Notes: generated by a model not told the origin, from the sequence alone. Counted from the first letter of the stretch, positions 16,869 through 26,742 are shown. The stretch: DNA of 64,000 nt from CAZJAH01 sp964544155 (GCA_964544155.1 CAZJAH010000010.1:1-64000), one strand, 5' to 3'. A program made the numbers and translations.

Positions 16869-18311
16869 TTATTTTTTCCAGAAAGAAGGAGCTAAAAGTA
16901 TTATTACCGTAAATACCTCGAGCCTTCCAAGAAGCATAAAGAAAGAAAGCAGCCATTTTGCCGCTGCCGGCATGTGGGCGTAGTTCTCAGTCGGGCCGAC
17001 AGTTCCGAGCCCCGGGCCTATATTATTAAGTGTTGCGGCAACCGCGCCCATGGCTGTATCAAGCTCAAGGCCCAGGAATGACATTATCAGCGTACCGAGT
17101 GATGCTATCATCATATAAATAACAAAAAAGCCGATGATGTTGGTCACTGTTTTACGGTCGATGGAATTTTTGCCTATCCTCACCGGCACAACAGCCTGAG
17201 GATGCAACAGCTTGACTATTTCGGTATAAGCGAATTTCAGCAGGATATAAACGCGTAATACCTTCATGCCGCCGCCGGTCGATCCTGCTGTACCGCCTAT
17301 AAACATCATCACAAAAAGTATAAGGTTCGAACTTAATGACCATTCCTCGTAATCGGCTGTCCCGAATCCGGTCGTGGTCAGGATAGATATAACCTGGAAA
17401 AGCGTTTTTCTCAAGGTCTCGAAAAAATCATGATATATGGTTGTATAGGTATCAATCCCTATTAATATCAAAGCAATTAGAATTATAAACAGAAAGAATC
17501 TCATTTCCTTATTTTTTATGAAAGACTTTATGTCTCCCCGTATCAGCCTGTAATGAAGTGAAAAATTTATCCCGGCTATTGTCATGAATACAATTATTAC
17601 ATAATCTATGTAGGCGCTGTCATAATGGCCTATGCTGGCATTTTTGGTGGAATATCCCCCCGTTGCCAAAGTACCGAAAGAATGGCAAAGACTGTCGAAA
17701 AGGTTCATACCGCCAAAAAGCAGAAGTACTGTTTCAGCAACAGTTAATAATAAATAAACGCCCCAGAGTATTTTAGCTGTTTCGGTTACGCGGGGCTTGA
17801 GTTTATCGGCCATAGGCCCGGGGACTTCGGCTTTGTAAAGCTGCATTCCGCCAACTCCGAGAAATGGCAGTATGGCAAGAGACAGCAGAATAATACCCAT
17901 ACCGCCTATCCAGTTAGTAAGGCTTCGCCAGAATAATATGCCGTGCGGAAGCTTTTCGATATCAGTGAGAATTGTCGCTCCCGTTGTTGTAAAGCCCGAC
18001 ATCGTTTCAAAAAAAGCATCCGTAAAATCCGGGATGGTCCCTGTCAGGATATAAGGCAGGCTGCCGAAGCAGGAAAAAAGTATCCAGCTGAATGTCACTA
18101 TGGCAAAACCTTCCTTGGGGCGAAGTTCAGCATTATTATTAAAGACGAAAAAGAAAAAGCTGCCGGCAGCTAATGTTATGGCTGCGCTTATTAGTATGCC
18201 TGTATAATCATTGTCGCCGTAATAAAACGACCAGGGAACCGCGAGAAGCATCGAGGTACCTATACACATGACAATGAAGCCCAGTATTTTCAACACTATA
18301 CTATAGCGCAT
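16869..18311 (-). CDS. trkH: potassium uptake protein TrkH
   Basis: The 480-residue membrane protein has about ten hydrophobic segments arranged as four M1-P-M2 pore repeats of the Trk/Ktr family. Filter-like loops with the conserved Gly are visible, for example SGFTTTGATIL, FGTLATGGYSTKN and ILTTTGFGTADY. It carries K+ across the inner membrane together with the regulatory ring TrkA, encoded directly upstream with a 6-base gap. The fourth repeat region (LNNIGPGLGTVGPTENY) is also intact. No obvious terminator follows. Confidence 0.95.
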   Translation of the reverse strand: MRYSIVLKILGFIVMCIGTSMLLAVPWSFYYGDNDYTGILISAAITLAAGSFFFFVFNNNAELRPKEGFAIVTFSWILFSCFGSLPYILTGTIPDFTDAFFETMSGFTTTGATILTDIEKLPHGILFWRSLTNWIGGMGIILLSLAILPFLGVGGMQLYKAEVPGPMADKLKPRVTETAKILWGVYLLLTVAETVLLLFGGMNLFDSLCHSFGTLATGGYSTKNASIGHYDSAYIDYVIIVFMTIAGINFSLHYRLIRGDIKSFIKNKEMRFFLFIILIALILIGIDTYTTIYHDFFETLRKTLFQVISILTTTGFGTADYEEWSLSSNLILFVMMFIGGTAGSTGGGMKVLRVYILLKFAYTEIVKLLHPQAVVPVRIGKNSIDRKTVTNIIGFFVIYMMIASLGTLIMSFLGLELDTAMGAVAATLNNIGPGLGTVGPTENYAHMPAAAKWLLSFFMLLGRLEVFTVIILLAPSFWKK

Positions 18312-18317
18312 TTTTCC

Positions 18318-19658
18318 CTAGAATAATTTTTCAACTGCTTTCAGAGCTTTTGGCAATGTGAATACCACTACCTTATCACCGGGAGCAATCCTGGTATCAC
18401 CGGTTGGAATTTCAAGATTCTTGTCCTGCTTAAGCACTGCCCCGACAATAGCGTACTCCGGAAATTCAATATCCTTCAGAGGCTTTTTAATAATTTTCAT
18501 GCCTTCTTTGGCAATGAATTCAATTATTTCGGCATCGATACCTGGCAGCTCGGCGAAGAATGCTATCTGCTGGCTTCGTATGTATTTCTGTATGGTGTTA
18601 ACCGTTATCTGCTGCTTGCTCACAACGGCGTCCATTCCGATAGCAGGAGTAAGCGCAAGATATTCGTTCTTTCCGATGAGGGTGATAGTACGGGGAACCT
18701 TCATGTGTCGGGCCACAAGGCTGGTGATGATGTTGGTTTCATCATCGCCAGTTACCGCAATGAAACCATCCATATCCTGCAACCCTTCAAATGTAAGCAG
18801 GTCGAGGTCTGAGCCGTCTCCGTGAATGATCAGAGATTTTGAAAGAAAATCTGCCAGGGCCGCGGATTTATCGTCATTTATTTCAATTATCTTTATCTTA
18901 AGCTCTTTTTCCAGCCTTTGTGCAACGAACCTTCCTATCTGGCCGCCGCCTGTTATCAATATGTTTTCTATGATTTTACGGGTTTTGCCGAAAAAATTCA
19001 GGGCTTCATCAATATAGCCCGGATCAGTAATAATAAATATTTGGTCCCCGTGACGAAGTTCGTCTTCACCTCGTGGTATAATTGTAAATCCTCTTCGGGA
19101 TAGCGCAACTACCCTTAGCGGCGGGTTTTCGTACCTTTTGCCCAGCTCTATCAGTGGAGTATGCAGTACGGGGCAATTCCTGTCGAGCCTTATCCCGATA
19201 AACTGAATGCGGCCTTTATCGAATTCGATAATATCTGTGGCATTGGACTGGCGAATAAGGCGGACAATAGCTCCTGCCGCCTCCCTTTCCGGCTGTATAA
19301 GGAAATCCGTGCCCAGCTCTTCACGGGAAAGGACGGAATCACTGCTCATGAATTCTTCATTTCGAATTCGCGCTATTGTTGTACCTACACCCAACTTTTT
19401 AGCAAGGCGGCAGGCTATGAGGTTAATCTCATCATTGCTGGTAAGCGCGGCGAAAACGTCTGCATTCTGTACCCGTGCTTCTTTCAGCCTGGCATAGCTG
19501 GTGCCGCTGCCATCGATCACGAAGGCATCCAGGTGCTCCCTCGCGTATCGGACGCGATCGCTGCTACTTTCGATTATGGTAATATTATGCTTATCATGAG
19601 AAAGCCTTTTTGCAAGCTGAAAGCCTATATTACCGGCGCCGATTATAACTATTTCCAT
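18318..19658 (-). CDS. trkA: Trk potassium uptake regulatory protein TrkA
   Basis: The 446-residue protein has two tandem RCK_N-RCK_C units. The first Rossmann fold begins EIVIIGAGNIGFQLAKRLS with the GxGxxG nucleotide loop, the second begins ILITGGGQIGRFVAQRLE. Each is followed by a C-terminal ligand domain. TrkA binds NAD(H)/ATP and gates TrkH from the cytoplasmic side. I choose the ATG at 19658; the codon just before is a TTG that could also serve. It is co-transcribed with trkH, and the HD-domain gene lies 65 bases upstream. Confidence 0.95.
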   Translation of the reverse strand: MEIVIIGAGNIGFQLAKRLSHDKHNITIIESSSDRVRYAREHLDAFVIDGSGTSYARLKEARVQNADVFAALTSNDEINLIACRLAKKLGVGTTIARIRNEEFMSSDSVLSREELGTDFLIQPEREAAGAIVRLIRQSNATDIIEFDKGRIQFIGIRLDRNCPVLHTPLIELGKRYENPPLRVVALSRRGFTIIPRGEDELRHGDQIFIITDPGYIDEALNFFGKTRKIIENILITGGGQIGRFVAQRLEKELKIKIIEINDDKSAALADFLSKSLIIHGDGSDLDLLTFEGLQDMDGFIAVTGDDETNIITSLVARHMKVPRTITLIGKNEYLALTPAIGMDAVVSKQQITVNTIQKYIRSQQIAFFAELPGIDAEIIEFIAKEGMKIIKKPLKDIEFPEYAIVGAVLKQDKNLEIPTGDTRIAPGDKVVVFTLPKALKAVEKLF

Positions 19659-19723
19659 CAATGAATTTTATTTATTAGAATAAAGCTTTCTAACTTACAA
19701 AATATTTTCACAAAATAAGATAA

Positions 19724-20530
19724 TTATTTTGATCTTTCTTGTTCAATTCTTTCTTTAGCCCATTTTTTCGCGTCCCTGACTGAGCTTATTCTTCCTTCTT
19801 TCTGTAGTTTCAGGCTTTCATTAATCAGCCTTCCTATCTCGGGGCCGTCTTCGACACCGTGGTTTTTCAGGAATTTCCCTTTTAGGAATGGTTTAGGCTG
19901 CTTTTTCATAAGGGCGTTATGCTCGATTCTGCTTTTAAGCCAATCGCCGGCAGGATATTCGCGCCTGAAGGCTTCATCGTTATCGCGGCCCCAGTGATCA
20001 GCTTTAGCCAATAGGATCAACTTATCAATATTGATCCTTTTCCCGAGCTTATTTATGGCATTATCCGAAACTTTATTTCTGTCCCTGTATAATGCAATAG
20101 GCCTTAAATGCTCTCTTACATAAGCGGTGACTTCATTAATTGTATCTTCGTCAAAGCCGTTTTTCCTTAAGCACTCCCCGGCGATAATGGCGCCCTGATG
20201 ATCATGGCCGGGAGATTTGATCCTGCCATCGCTGTATTCACTTGTAGCCGGCTTTCCGATGTCATGTAGTAAGGCGCCAAGCATGTACGAAGGATGGTCT
20301 TCTTTGGGGAGTTCGTTTTTTAGTTCTGCCGCCACATCCACAACCATCATAGTATGTGTCCATACGTTCCCCTCGGGATGCCATTTGGGGTCCTGCCCTG
20401 TTTCCTTTAATTCGATAAGCTGACTGCAGAACGCCGCAATATCTTTGTTGCTCAGAGAATTCAGTTTTTTTGAAGGAGTTTTTTCGCTGAGCAGTATATT
20501 TAATATCTTTCTGGCATGATAGTTAATCAT
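19724..20530 (-). CDS. HD-domain protein resembling the C-terminal half of CCA-adding enzymes
   Basis: The 268-residue protein has a metal-binding HD signature: H-T in VWTHTMMVVD, LLHDIGKP as the HD pair, then a further His in HDHQGA and an Asp in AKADHWGRD. The arrangement and the tail (FLKNHGVEDGPEIGRLINESLKLQKEGRIS) resemble the HD phosphohydrolase and C-terminal domain of multifunctional CCA-adding enzymes. The nucleotidyltransferase head is absent and was not lost by frameshift. It probably hydrolyses a phosphoester; the substrate (2',3'-cyclic phosphate or nucleotide) is unknown. It is the first reverse gene before the large regulatory region. Confidence 0.75.
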   Translation of the reverse strand: MINYHARKILNILLSEKTPSKKLNSLSNKDIAAFCSQLIELKETGQDPKWHPEGNVWTHTMMVVDVAAELKNELPKEDHPSYMLGALLHDIGKPATSEYSDGRIKSPGHDHQGAIIAGECLRKNGFDEDTINEVTAYVREHLRPIALYRDRNKVSDNAINKLGKRINIDKLILLAKADHWGRDNDEAFRREYPAGDWLKSRIEHNALMKKQPKPFLKGKFLKNHGVEDGPEIGRLINESLKLQKEGRISSVRDAKKWAKERIEQERSK

Positions 20531-21118
20531 TGATAATTAATATTTATTATAAATATTTCGTTTAATAATTAACGATTAAGAATAAAAAATTTTGTTGAAA
20601 TTAACAATAATCTTATGAAATTTTATTCATATATAATAACTTACCGGATTCTGATTTCCGAATTGCAATAATTGTAGTTGTTTGTAAGGAGTCTTAGTAG
20701 TACAAATAACTACATGGTAATTAAAGATTTTTAAGAATGATATTTTTATTGGCATTAAAAGAATTTGTTATTTATATTGCACAAAAGGATTAAATAATAT
20801 TAAAAGATATTCATTAATCAGGCTGTGTTTTTTGAGGGAATTTTATAAGTTCTTAAGTTTTTATTTTGTTTTTTTTGAAATTCCTGTAAAAACACTTGTA
20901 AAAAAGGTAGAGATAAAATAAATTGTCAGAACGTGTCTTAACGGATTTTTAATATTTGTACTTTTTTAACCACAAAAAATAAGCGTTGGAAATAAAACGG
21001 ACAAGACAAATGAAACAAAACGGATTTAACTGCCCGGCTGTACTTAATAACACCGGGTATAATTGTATAACGCAAATAAATATTTTAAATAAAAGCACCT
21101 TAAGGGAGGAGATTTATT
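20531..21118. other. 588-base AT-rich intergenic region between divergent genes
   Basis: This is the only long gene-free stretch. It contains one strong inverted repeat (20674-20713), a shorter imperfect one near 21031-21060 (GCCCGG/CCGGGT), many A/T runs, and the ribosome site GGGAGGAG for the GldM-like gene. I find no exact TTTG-N19-TAnnTTTG promoter, no tRNA and no convincing conserved ORF. A 38-codon frame (21010-21126) overlaps the next start but has no good ribosome site. Confidence 0.6.
20674..20713. repeat. 13-bp inverted repeat, possible operator or RNA hairpin
   Basis: Left arm GTAGTTGTTTGTA (20674-20686) and right arm TACAAATAACTAC (20701-20713) are complementary except for one position that would be a G-U pair in forward RNA. 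The 14-base loop contains AGGAG. No T run follows, so it is not a terminator. It lies ~400 bases before the GldM-like gene. Confidence 0.7.
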
Positions 21119-23407
21119 ATGTCTAAAGGCGGCGGTGCAGGTAAGGTTTATTTCGTACTCTATCTTGCAGTGGTTCTTGAGCTCCTCATAATCATTGTAG
21201 AAAGAGACGAAGCCGAGGAAAGCCTGCTACAAAAGCAGAGAGAAACTATGCGAATAGTTGAATCGATCCTATCGCAGTTGCAGTCAGGATCAGGAACAGA
21301 AGGTATAAATACCAGGCCCCAGGATGAGATAACAATACCGCCGGAAGGTATTAATATCGAAGAAGTAATGGGCGCCGAGATCAAATCATTCAGAACTTAT
21401 ACTATCGAAGTAGGCGTAACAGATGTCAGCGCCGCGATAAAACAAAAGGAAGCCGAAAGCGAAAAAGACTATAATCAAAGGCTTAAAAAGCTGTTGCAGC
21501 TTGCAAATGTTGATGAAATTGAATATCAGATATTCTATAATCCAAGTACAGACCCTGCCGCGGCACCATTCTTTCCGACAGAAGAATATATCCGCAAGCA
21601 GGGTATAGACTTCACTGAATTCGAACCGGGCCAGAAAATAGTAGGCCCGAACGAAGAAGAATGGGAATTTATGGGGCTTAAAAAGCTCATTATGGATACC
21701 GAGCAGACTTATAATCGTATAGATCCGCAAAATGTATCTGTTAAGGACCTGCGTCCTATGTATCCTAATGAACAAGTAATGATCATTGGCCCTGATTTGG
21801 CTCCCGGGGATGTTCCTAAAGATTCGATATTCCATTATTCACATGAAAAAACACTCGTTCATGCAGGGCCTGCGGGTAACGATATTCGTAAAAGAGCATT
21901 TGTTGCCCACTTCCAGCCACCCTCTCAGGAAGGCTGGTATAAGCTAAGGTTTGCTTCTCGTACAAACAGGATACTCGGTGTACGCTCTGATCAGGATCCC
22001 GAAGAAATGAACGAAGAATCGACAGTTAATATAGGTACTGTACAGCTGACAGTAGAAGCCTTGAAAAAAGTCCAGCATCAGCTTCAGAGGCAGTTAGATA
22101 AATTCGAATTGCCAACACCTGAAGAATTGAGGCAAACAGGCGATATAGACGCTTTTGAAACTCAGTTAAAAAGATCAAAAGAAATGGCCACGGAAGAAGA
22201 AGATGCTGTACAGCTCATTTCGAAGATTAATCTCTACGGATATATTGCCAAGCTTCTTACTCCTGGGCAGTCAATTAACTTTGACCAGAACCGGGGCAGC
22301 CTGGAATATAATATTAGGGTAACGACACCCAAACCCAAGATCGCGGATCCGGCTCTTTCGACACCAAAATATATTGCTTCATTCGATGAAGTACCTGCGG
22401 CATTTGAATTCCAGATAAGCCCCTATCAGGGTGAAGCCGCCAATACTATTACCGGAAGAGTTATAGACCAGAATGGCGCTACTGCTGCCCGCATTAACCT
22501 GAGGCCGCTCGATCAGGTAGCAGGTCTTGATATACCTGCTCCTGTACAGGGAGGTTCACGTCAGTACCGGGGCGCTGTCGATCAGCAGCTTCAGCCCGGA
22601 AAATATACGGTTGAGATTGTCCACCAGTTAATGAATAAATCAAAAACCGAAACCGCTGAACTCGAAATATTCGAAACAAGCCTGACTGAAGAAAGCGAAA
22701 GCAAACTAAACAACAGGCTTTCTGCCTTTACTTATTACGGTTATTCTACAGTTAATATTGATGTTACACCGACTTCAGGCGGTAAGATCAGCGCTGACCA
22801 GTTCAGGATATACCAGTATACTGATGAAAACACGCAAAGGCCGCCTATACAAGGGCTCTCAATTACTAAAGAAGATGAAATTGTATTTTCCGCTGAATCT
22901 AATGAAATCACTATGAGTGTTACCTGGGTACAGCCATATACAAATGAGGAAGTTACACTTTACGGGCCTAAGACATTCAGCATCAAGCAGGAAGAACCGA
23001 ATATAGTTGAAAGAAATAAGAATGTTGATGTTGACGGTACTACATCCAAAATAAAAGTAAGGGTATCTGGTATAGGAGTTACGAAACCGCTCTCAGGTTC
23101 AGATCAGGAAGTCAAAATCAACTTTAATGTCGGACAACCGCAAAAACTTGACGGGCTCGGTACTTATGATTTTTCAATCGAACCCAGCATTGAAGGTGAC
23201 GCCGAATCAGGATATACAATTTATCTAGAAATGAGCGGTTCAATGCCAAGAGGAGATACGAGGGTACGCGGAACGCTTACTATACCGGTAACTGCAGTGG
23301 CTGTCAATCCTGTCAGCAATAAGAAATCTGCAGAAACCACAGCTTCGGTTGTTGTACCGATTAATTTCGAACCGGATAGAGGCGGCCCCGCCCGCAGAAG
23401 AAGATAA
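21119..23407 (+). CDS. GldM-like inner-membrane-anchored periplasmic protein
   Basis: The 762-residue protein has a short Gly-rich cytoplasmic tip (MSKGGGAGK), one membrane helix at residues ~10-27 that contains a buried Glu21, and then ~730 periplasmic residues. A coiled-coil (E31-L55) follows the helix, a second helical hairpin lies at ~310-375, and the rest is beta-rich, resembling Ig-like domains in series. This architecture is that of GldM/PorM, the stator partner of GldL that reaches through the periplasm in type 9 secretion and gliding. It is longer than typical GldM (~520) and GldL is not adjacent. The tail ends in RRRR. The start has GGGAGGAG 8 bases upstream. The name is inferred from architecture, not from a search. 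Confidence 0.6.
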   Translation: MSKGGGAGKVYFVLYLAVVLELLIIIVERDEAEESLLQKQRETMRIVESILSQLQSGSGTEGINTRPQDEITIPPEGINIEEVMGAEIKSFRTYTIEVGVTDVSAAIKQKEAESEKDYNQRLKKLLQLANVDEIEYQIFYNPSTDPAAAPFFPTEEYIRKQGIDFTEFEPGQKIVGPNEEEWEFMGLKKLIMDTEQTYNRIDPQNVSVKDLRPMYPNEQVMIIGPDLAPGDVPKDSIFHYSHEKTLVHAGPAGNDIRKRAFVAHFQPPSQEGWYKLRFASRTNRILGVRSDQDPEEMNEESTVNIGTVQLTVEALKKVQHQLQRQLDKFELPTPEELRQTGDIDAFETQLKRSKEMATEEEDAVQLISKINLYGYIAKLLTPGQSINFDQNRGSLEYNIRVTTPKPKIADPALSTPKYIASFDEVPAAFEFQISPYQGEAANTITGRVIDQNGATAARINLRPLDQVAGLDIPAPVQGGSRQYRGAVDQQLQPGKYTVEIVHQLMNKSKTETAELEIFETSLTEESESKLNNRLSAFTYYGYSTVNIDVTPTSGGKISADQFRIYQYTDENTQRPPIQGLSITKEDEIVFSAESNEITMSVTWVQPYTNEEVTLYGPKTFSIKQEEPNIVERNKNVDVDGTTSKIKVRVSGIGVTKPLSGSDQEVKINFNVGQPQKLDGLGTYDFSIEPSIEGDAESGYTIYLEMSGSMPRGDTRVRGTLTIPVTAVAVNPVSNKKSAETTASVVVPINFEPDRGGPARRRR

Positions 23408-23418
23408 CCACTAAAAAA

Positions 23419-23450
23419 AGCCGCGGAGCCGGAAGGTTCCGCGGTTAATA
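23419..23450 (+). terminator. strong hairpin after the GldM-like gene
   Basis: CCGCGGAGCC pairs with GGTTCCGCGG (ten pairs, one G-T) around a GGAA tetraloop, followed by TTAATATTTC. The T run is weak, so it may act as a partial terminator or an mRNA stabiliser that lowers expression of the downstream barrel genes. Confidence 0.65.
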
Positions 23451-23501
23451 TTTCGAAAATACAGATTAAATAATAAGTAATTTTACCGGGGTAAATTAAA
23501 A

Positions 23502-25229
23502 ATGATAAGGAAAGTTTCTCAACTTTTATTAGGACTAATGATAGCCATGCTGCTTATTCCACAGGCAGCATCCGGGCAGATGGATGAATCCTTCAGGATG
23601 AAACTGGAAAGCATCCTCCACAGATACAAAAATTACAGGTATTCAATGATCTCTGTTTATCAGGTTAAAACTACAGGCCTCACTGAGATCAGAAATGCCA
23701 TAAAAGCTAAAGAGGAAGGCGAAGCCGGAGTAGGAGAAGTCGCAGCTGATGAAGAATGTGTTGAGAACGCCTCGCCGGAAGTCAGGCAGTTGATCACTAA
23801 TTTTCATCAACAGGGATTTACGCCTTCAAGAGCGCAAAGAGAATTTATCAGCAGGGGAATTCCTATTCCCGATCAATTTGACTGCGTTTGGGATGCACTC
23901 GATCCCGGCGAGCAGGTTGTAATGACCATCAGATCGGCCTATCTTATAACTACAAGGAAGGATCGTGAAGAACTGGTCCCCAGCACTATTATAGGTATGA
24001 TCGTTTCCTATGAGGATGATGAGCAAATAAGTGAAAACGTAGACAGAGCAAACCCTACAATGATTTACACCCATCCCGAACTTAAACAGTTCGACCTGGA
24101 TAGCGACGAATATAGAGCTGAAACGATGTACGAATTGCTCGAAAATGCTTTCAGGCAGAATAACGTTACGGATAAAACATTGCAAGCACAGGGATTTGAC
24201 AGTTACCAGAGATTCCTGCCTCCTAAATACGGCGTTACCAAATCACTTATACGTACTGAAAATAACATCAGCGGAAATGACATACAAAAATTTCTCAGAA
24301 TATCCGAAGGACAGCCCATGGATTATATTCTGAGCAAAAATGAAGTAATAATCAGTCCTGATTTATTAAGCTGGAAAAGATACGATGTCAGGAGGATTGT
24401 TTACGAAGACGGCTTTGTTGACACATTAAGCAATATAAATAACAGCGGCTTACCGGATTTCGGGCTTGAATTAAAATACGGCCTCGATGAGATCAACTAT
24501 CCTTCACTTTGGAGCGAAAGGCTTACTCTGAACTCCATCTGGCAGAATGTAAAGCTCGGCGTTGTATTGCCTACAAGTGGTTGGGCCGGATTATCAGAAG
24601 ATTTATTTGACCAATCGCGAGTTTTCACTAACGCCGGTGTAGGAATTGCTTTCCAGGCAGACTTCCCCGTAATGGTAATACCCGAAAGCGGTATATTCCA
24701 CTTTGAAGGAAGCTATTTATTCGGTGACGCGAAAGACCCATCCTGGAGGGATATTTCTAATGATGACGTTCTCATTAATCCGGAAATATATCCACATGAT
24801 TATCTTATAAGAGCTACCGGACAGCTTCATTATACCTTTGGCGTGGCCATCGATAAAGATTATCTGATGCGCTTCGGTATCGGCGGTACATTTTACAACG
24901 CCGAAACCTGGGATAAGGAAGTTACATCCGATCAGCAGACAAATGAAGAAAAGGTTGAATATTTAAATGTTGATGATGAAACAGTTGGCGGTGTATCAGG
25001 TTCGATAGAATTAATGGTTCAGAATACAGCGACGCCTTACGGGCTCGAACTTCAGTATTTTGATGAATCTGTTTATGCCAATTTTTGGCTGCAAATACCT
25101 GTTGTTGAAAATACACTCGCGCTCAGGTTCGACGCCAAAGGATATTATAAAGCCTTTACAGATGTTCTCAGGCCCTGGGAACAACAAAGCATGTTTATAC
25201 CAATGGCGCGTGTCATCATCGCGTTTTAA
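23502..25229 (+). CDS. outer-membrane protein with helical periplasmic N-domain and C-terminal beta-barrel
   Basis: The 575-residue protein starts with a signal peptide (cleavage near AASGQ, residue ~26). Residues ~27-240 are soluble and helical/mixed, with two Cys (ADEECVENA and FDCVWDA) that could form a disulfide. From ~330 on, alternating amphipathic strands (FEGSYLFG, LHYTFGVAIDK, RFGIGGTFYN, FWLQIPVVE) form a barrel ending in the outer-membrane signature ARVIIAF. I do not recognise a named family. It follows the GldM-like gene and is co-directional with a second barrel protein 46 bases downstream, so it may be the outer-membrane partner of the GldM-like protein. Confidence 0.65.
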   Translation: MIRKVSQLLLGLMIAMLLIPQAASGQMDESFRMKLESILHRYKNYRYSMISVYQVKTTGLTEIRNAIKAKEEGEAGVGEVAADEECVENASPEVRQLITNFHQQGFTPSRAQREFISRGIPIPDQFDCVWDALDPGEQVVMTIRSAYLITTRKDREELVPSTIIGMIVSYEDDEQISENVDRANPTMIYTHPELKQFDLDSDEYRAETMYELLENAFRQNNVTDKTLQAQGFDSYQRFLPPKYGVTKSLIRTENNISGNDIQKFLRISEGQPMDYILSKNEVIISPDLLSWKRYDVRRIVYEDGFVDTLSNINNSGLPDFGLELKYGLDEINYPSLWSERLTLNSIWQNVKLGVVLPTSGWAGLSEDLFDQSRVFTNAGVGIAFQADFPVMVIPESGIFHFEGSYLFGDAKDPSWRDISNDDVLINPEIYPHDYLIRATGQLHYTFGVAIDKDYLMRFGIGGTFYNAETWDKEVTSDQQTNEEKVEYLNVDDETVGGVSGSIELMVQNTATPYGLELQYFDESVYANFWLQIPVVENTLALRFDAKGYYKAFTDVLRPWEQQSMFIPMARVIIAF

Positions 25230-25275
25230 TTAAATTAATGTCAAAAAAGTCGGAAAAAATAAAAGAAGCATTGCT

Positions 25276-26721
25276 ATGAAAAAATACTTTTTACTATTAC
25301 TGGCGATAATTGTTCTGGGATTTACAAAAACGTATTCACAGGACCTGATACCTGATAAGCAGGCTATAATCGATTCGCTGACATCCCTTGATCCTGAGAT
25401 CAAGAAATACTTTCCCCGCTGGGAAGTTTGTGAACCCGATCTGCAGTTTCAGATACATCAGGCATTTGTGCTTGCTCAGTATCCTAAAGAGAACTTAAGC
25501 ATGACTGAAATTACTATTCTCGCAGCTCCTAAAGAATATCAATCGGATCCGTTTGAGATACTCCTTATTAATTGCGGTGACGAAAGCATGAATGCTGTCG
25601 AAATAGAATCAACATTCGGTGATTTTATAATCGGATATCTCTCAGGAAGCCTGAATTACTCAGGCCCTAACAGAGGATTTCCCAGCGACGACGCCAACAG
25701 GGATTATTGCTATAACGATATACCTGTTACCATGCCGTTGACTGATTCCGAAAAAGATGAGATCACCAACTGGCTTCAGCCCGTTAACGCTCAGCACGCC
25801 TTTACAATTTCCTTATTTGAACAGGCTTTAAAAATTGGTAAAAGCGGTTTCTGGCTTAGGTCGAAAGTCGGTACGGATGATATAGGTTACCACTTTTGGG
25901 AATCAGGCGAAGCAAAAGTTATTCTTCAAAGGCCGCTTTACGTTAATCATGACGCTAACAGCAATGAAACGATACCATATCTGATAAATGCCTATATGGG
26001 CGGCGGGTACAGAGTTTCCGGAGGTGTTGATGATGTGAATTCATTGCTTAGCTGGGTATCTGAAAGAAGGCTTAACGCAGGACCCGGCGGCAAACTGATA
26101 GGCGGATTTGATTTCCACCTGCCTTTCCATCCGCAATTCGGTGTAGGTTTCAATGTCGAACTTCCTTTCAAGGAAGTTCAGGAAGAAGCTATAGACCCCA
26201 ATACTTATTTCATAAATTATGATCAGGCAAGGATCATCGAAGACAATATAAATTTCTACCCTGAAGTACAAACTTCACAGGGTGTTCAGGGAATAGTACC
26301 ACTGCTAAGGCCTACCGGCAGGATCAATTTATTCTATCATTGGTTCCTAAGCGAAAAGAATCCTGAGAATTATATCAGGTTCGATCTTGGTATGGTCTAC
26401 TCTGAAGTTAGAGAGTTGGCTTTTTACCAGCAGGATGGTGAATTTTATATGACACCCTCTGCAACGGGCCTTAAAACTTATAAACCCGATGAAATTGCTG
26501 ATTGGATGTTTTTTAGAGCGGAATACAGAAATCAAGACGCCTTCCCCTTTGGATTCAGTGTACAGGTAGCTAATCAGGTACTCCTCGGTAGAGTATTCGT
26601 GCCCTTATTCGGGGACTGGCTTTATTTAGAAGGCAAATATTCAACTCCTGTCAGAAGCGCTTATCCTCATGAAATTGATAGTTTCTTCATGATTTCGCCT
26701 CTGATCAGACTGACTATATAA
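25276..26721 (+). CDS. secreted outer-membrane barrel protein, cluster partner
   Basis: The 481-residue protein has a signal peptide (MKKYFLLLLAIIVLGFTKTYSQ). A soluble N-part (residues ~22-200) contains three Cys (WEVCEPD, LINCGDE, DYCYND). The second half has aromatic amphipathic strands (IGGFDFHLPFHPQFGVGFNVELPF, LFYHWFLSEKN, YIRFDLGMVYSE) and ends ISPLIRLTI, consistent with a beta-barrel. The order of a Cys-containing head followed by a barrel resembles the preceding protein, so the two may be distant paralogs or a pair. No named family recognised. A strong terminator follows. Confidence 0.65.
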   Translation: MKKYFLLLLAIIVLGFTKTYSQDLIPDKQAIIDSLTSLDPEIKKYFPRWEVCEPDLQFQIHQAFVLAQYPKENLSMTEITILAAPKEYQSDPFEILLINCGDESMNAVEIESTFGDFIIGYLSGSLNYSGPNRGFPSDDANRDYCYNDIPVTMPLTDSEKDEITNWLQPVNAQHAFTISLFEQALKIGKSGFWLRSKVGTDDIGYHFWESGEAKVILQRPLYVNHDANSNETIPYLINAYMGGGYRVSGGVDDVNSLLSWVSERRLNAGPGGKLIGGFDFHLPFHPQFGVGFNVELPFKEVQEEAIDPNTYFINYDQARIIEDNINFYPEVQTSQGVQGIVPLLRPTGRINLFYHWFLSEKNPENYIRFDLGMVYSEVRELAFYQQDGEFYMTPSATGLKTYKPDEIADWMFFRAEYRNQDAFPFGFSVQVANQVLLGRVFVPLFGDWLYLEGKYSTPVRSAYPHEIDSFFMISPLIRLTI

Positions 26722-26742
26722 AATACTACAGATATTAATACC

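Noticed and set aside
20615..20671. 18-codon ORF in the long intergenic region
   Set aside because: AT-rich chance frame without a Shine-Dalgarno sequence.
21010..21126. 38-codon ORF overlapping the start of the GldM-like gene
   Set aside because: No clear ribosome site, uneven composition, and it ends only because of the downstream start region; kept only as a note.
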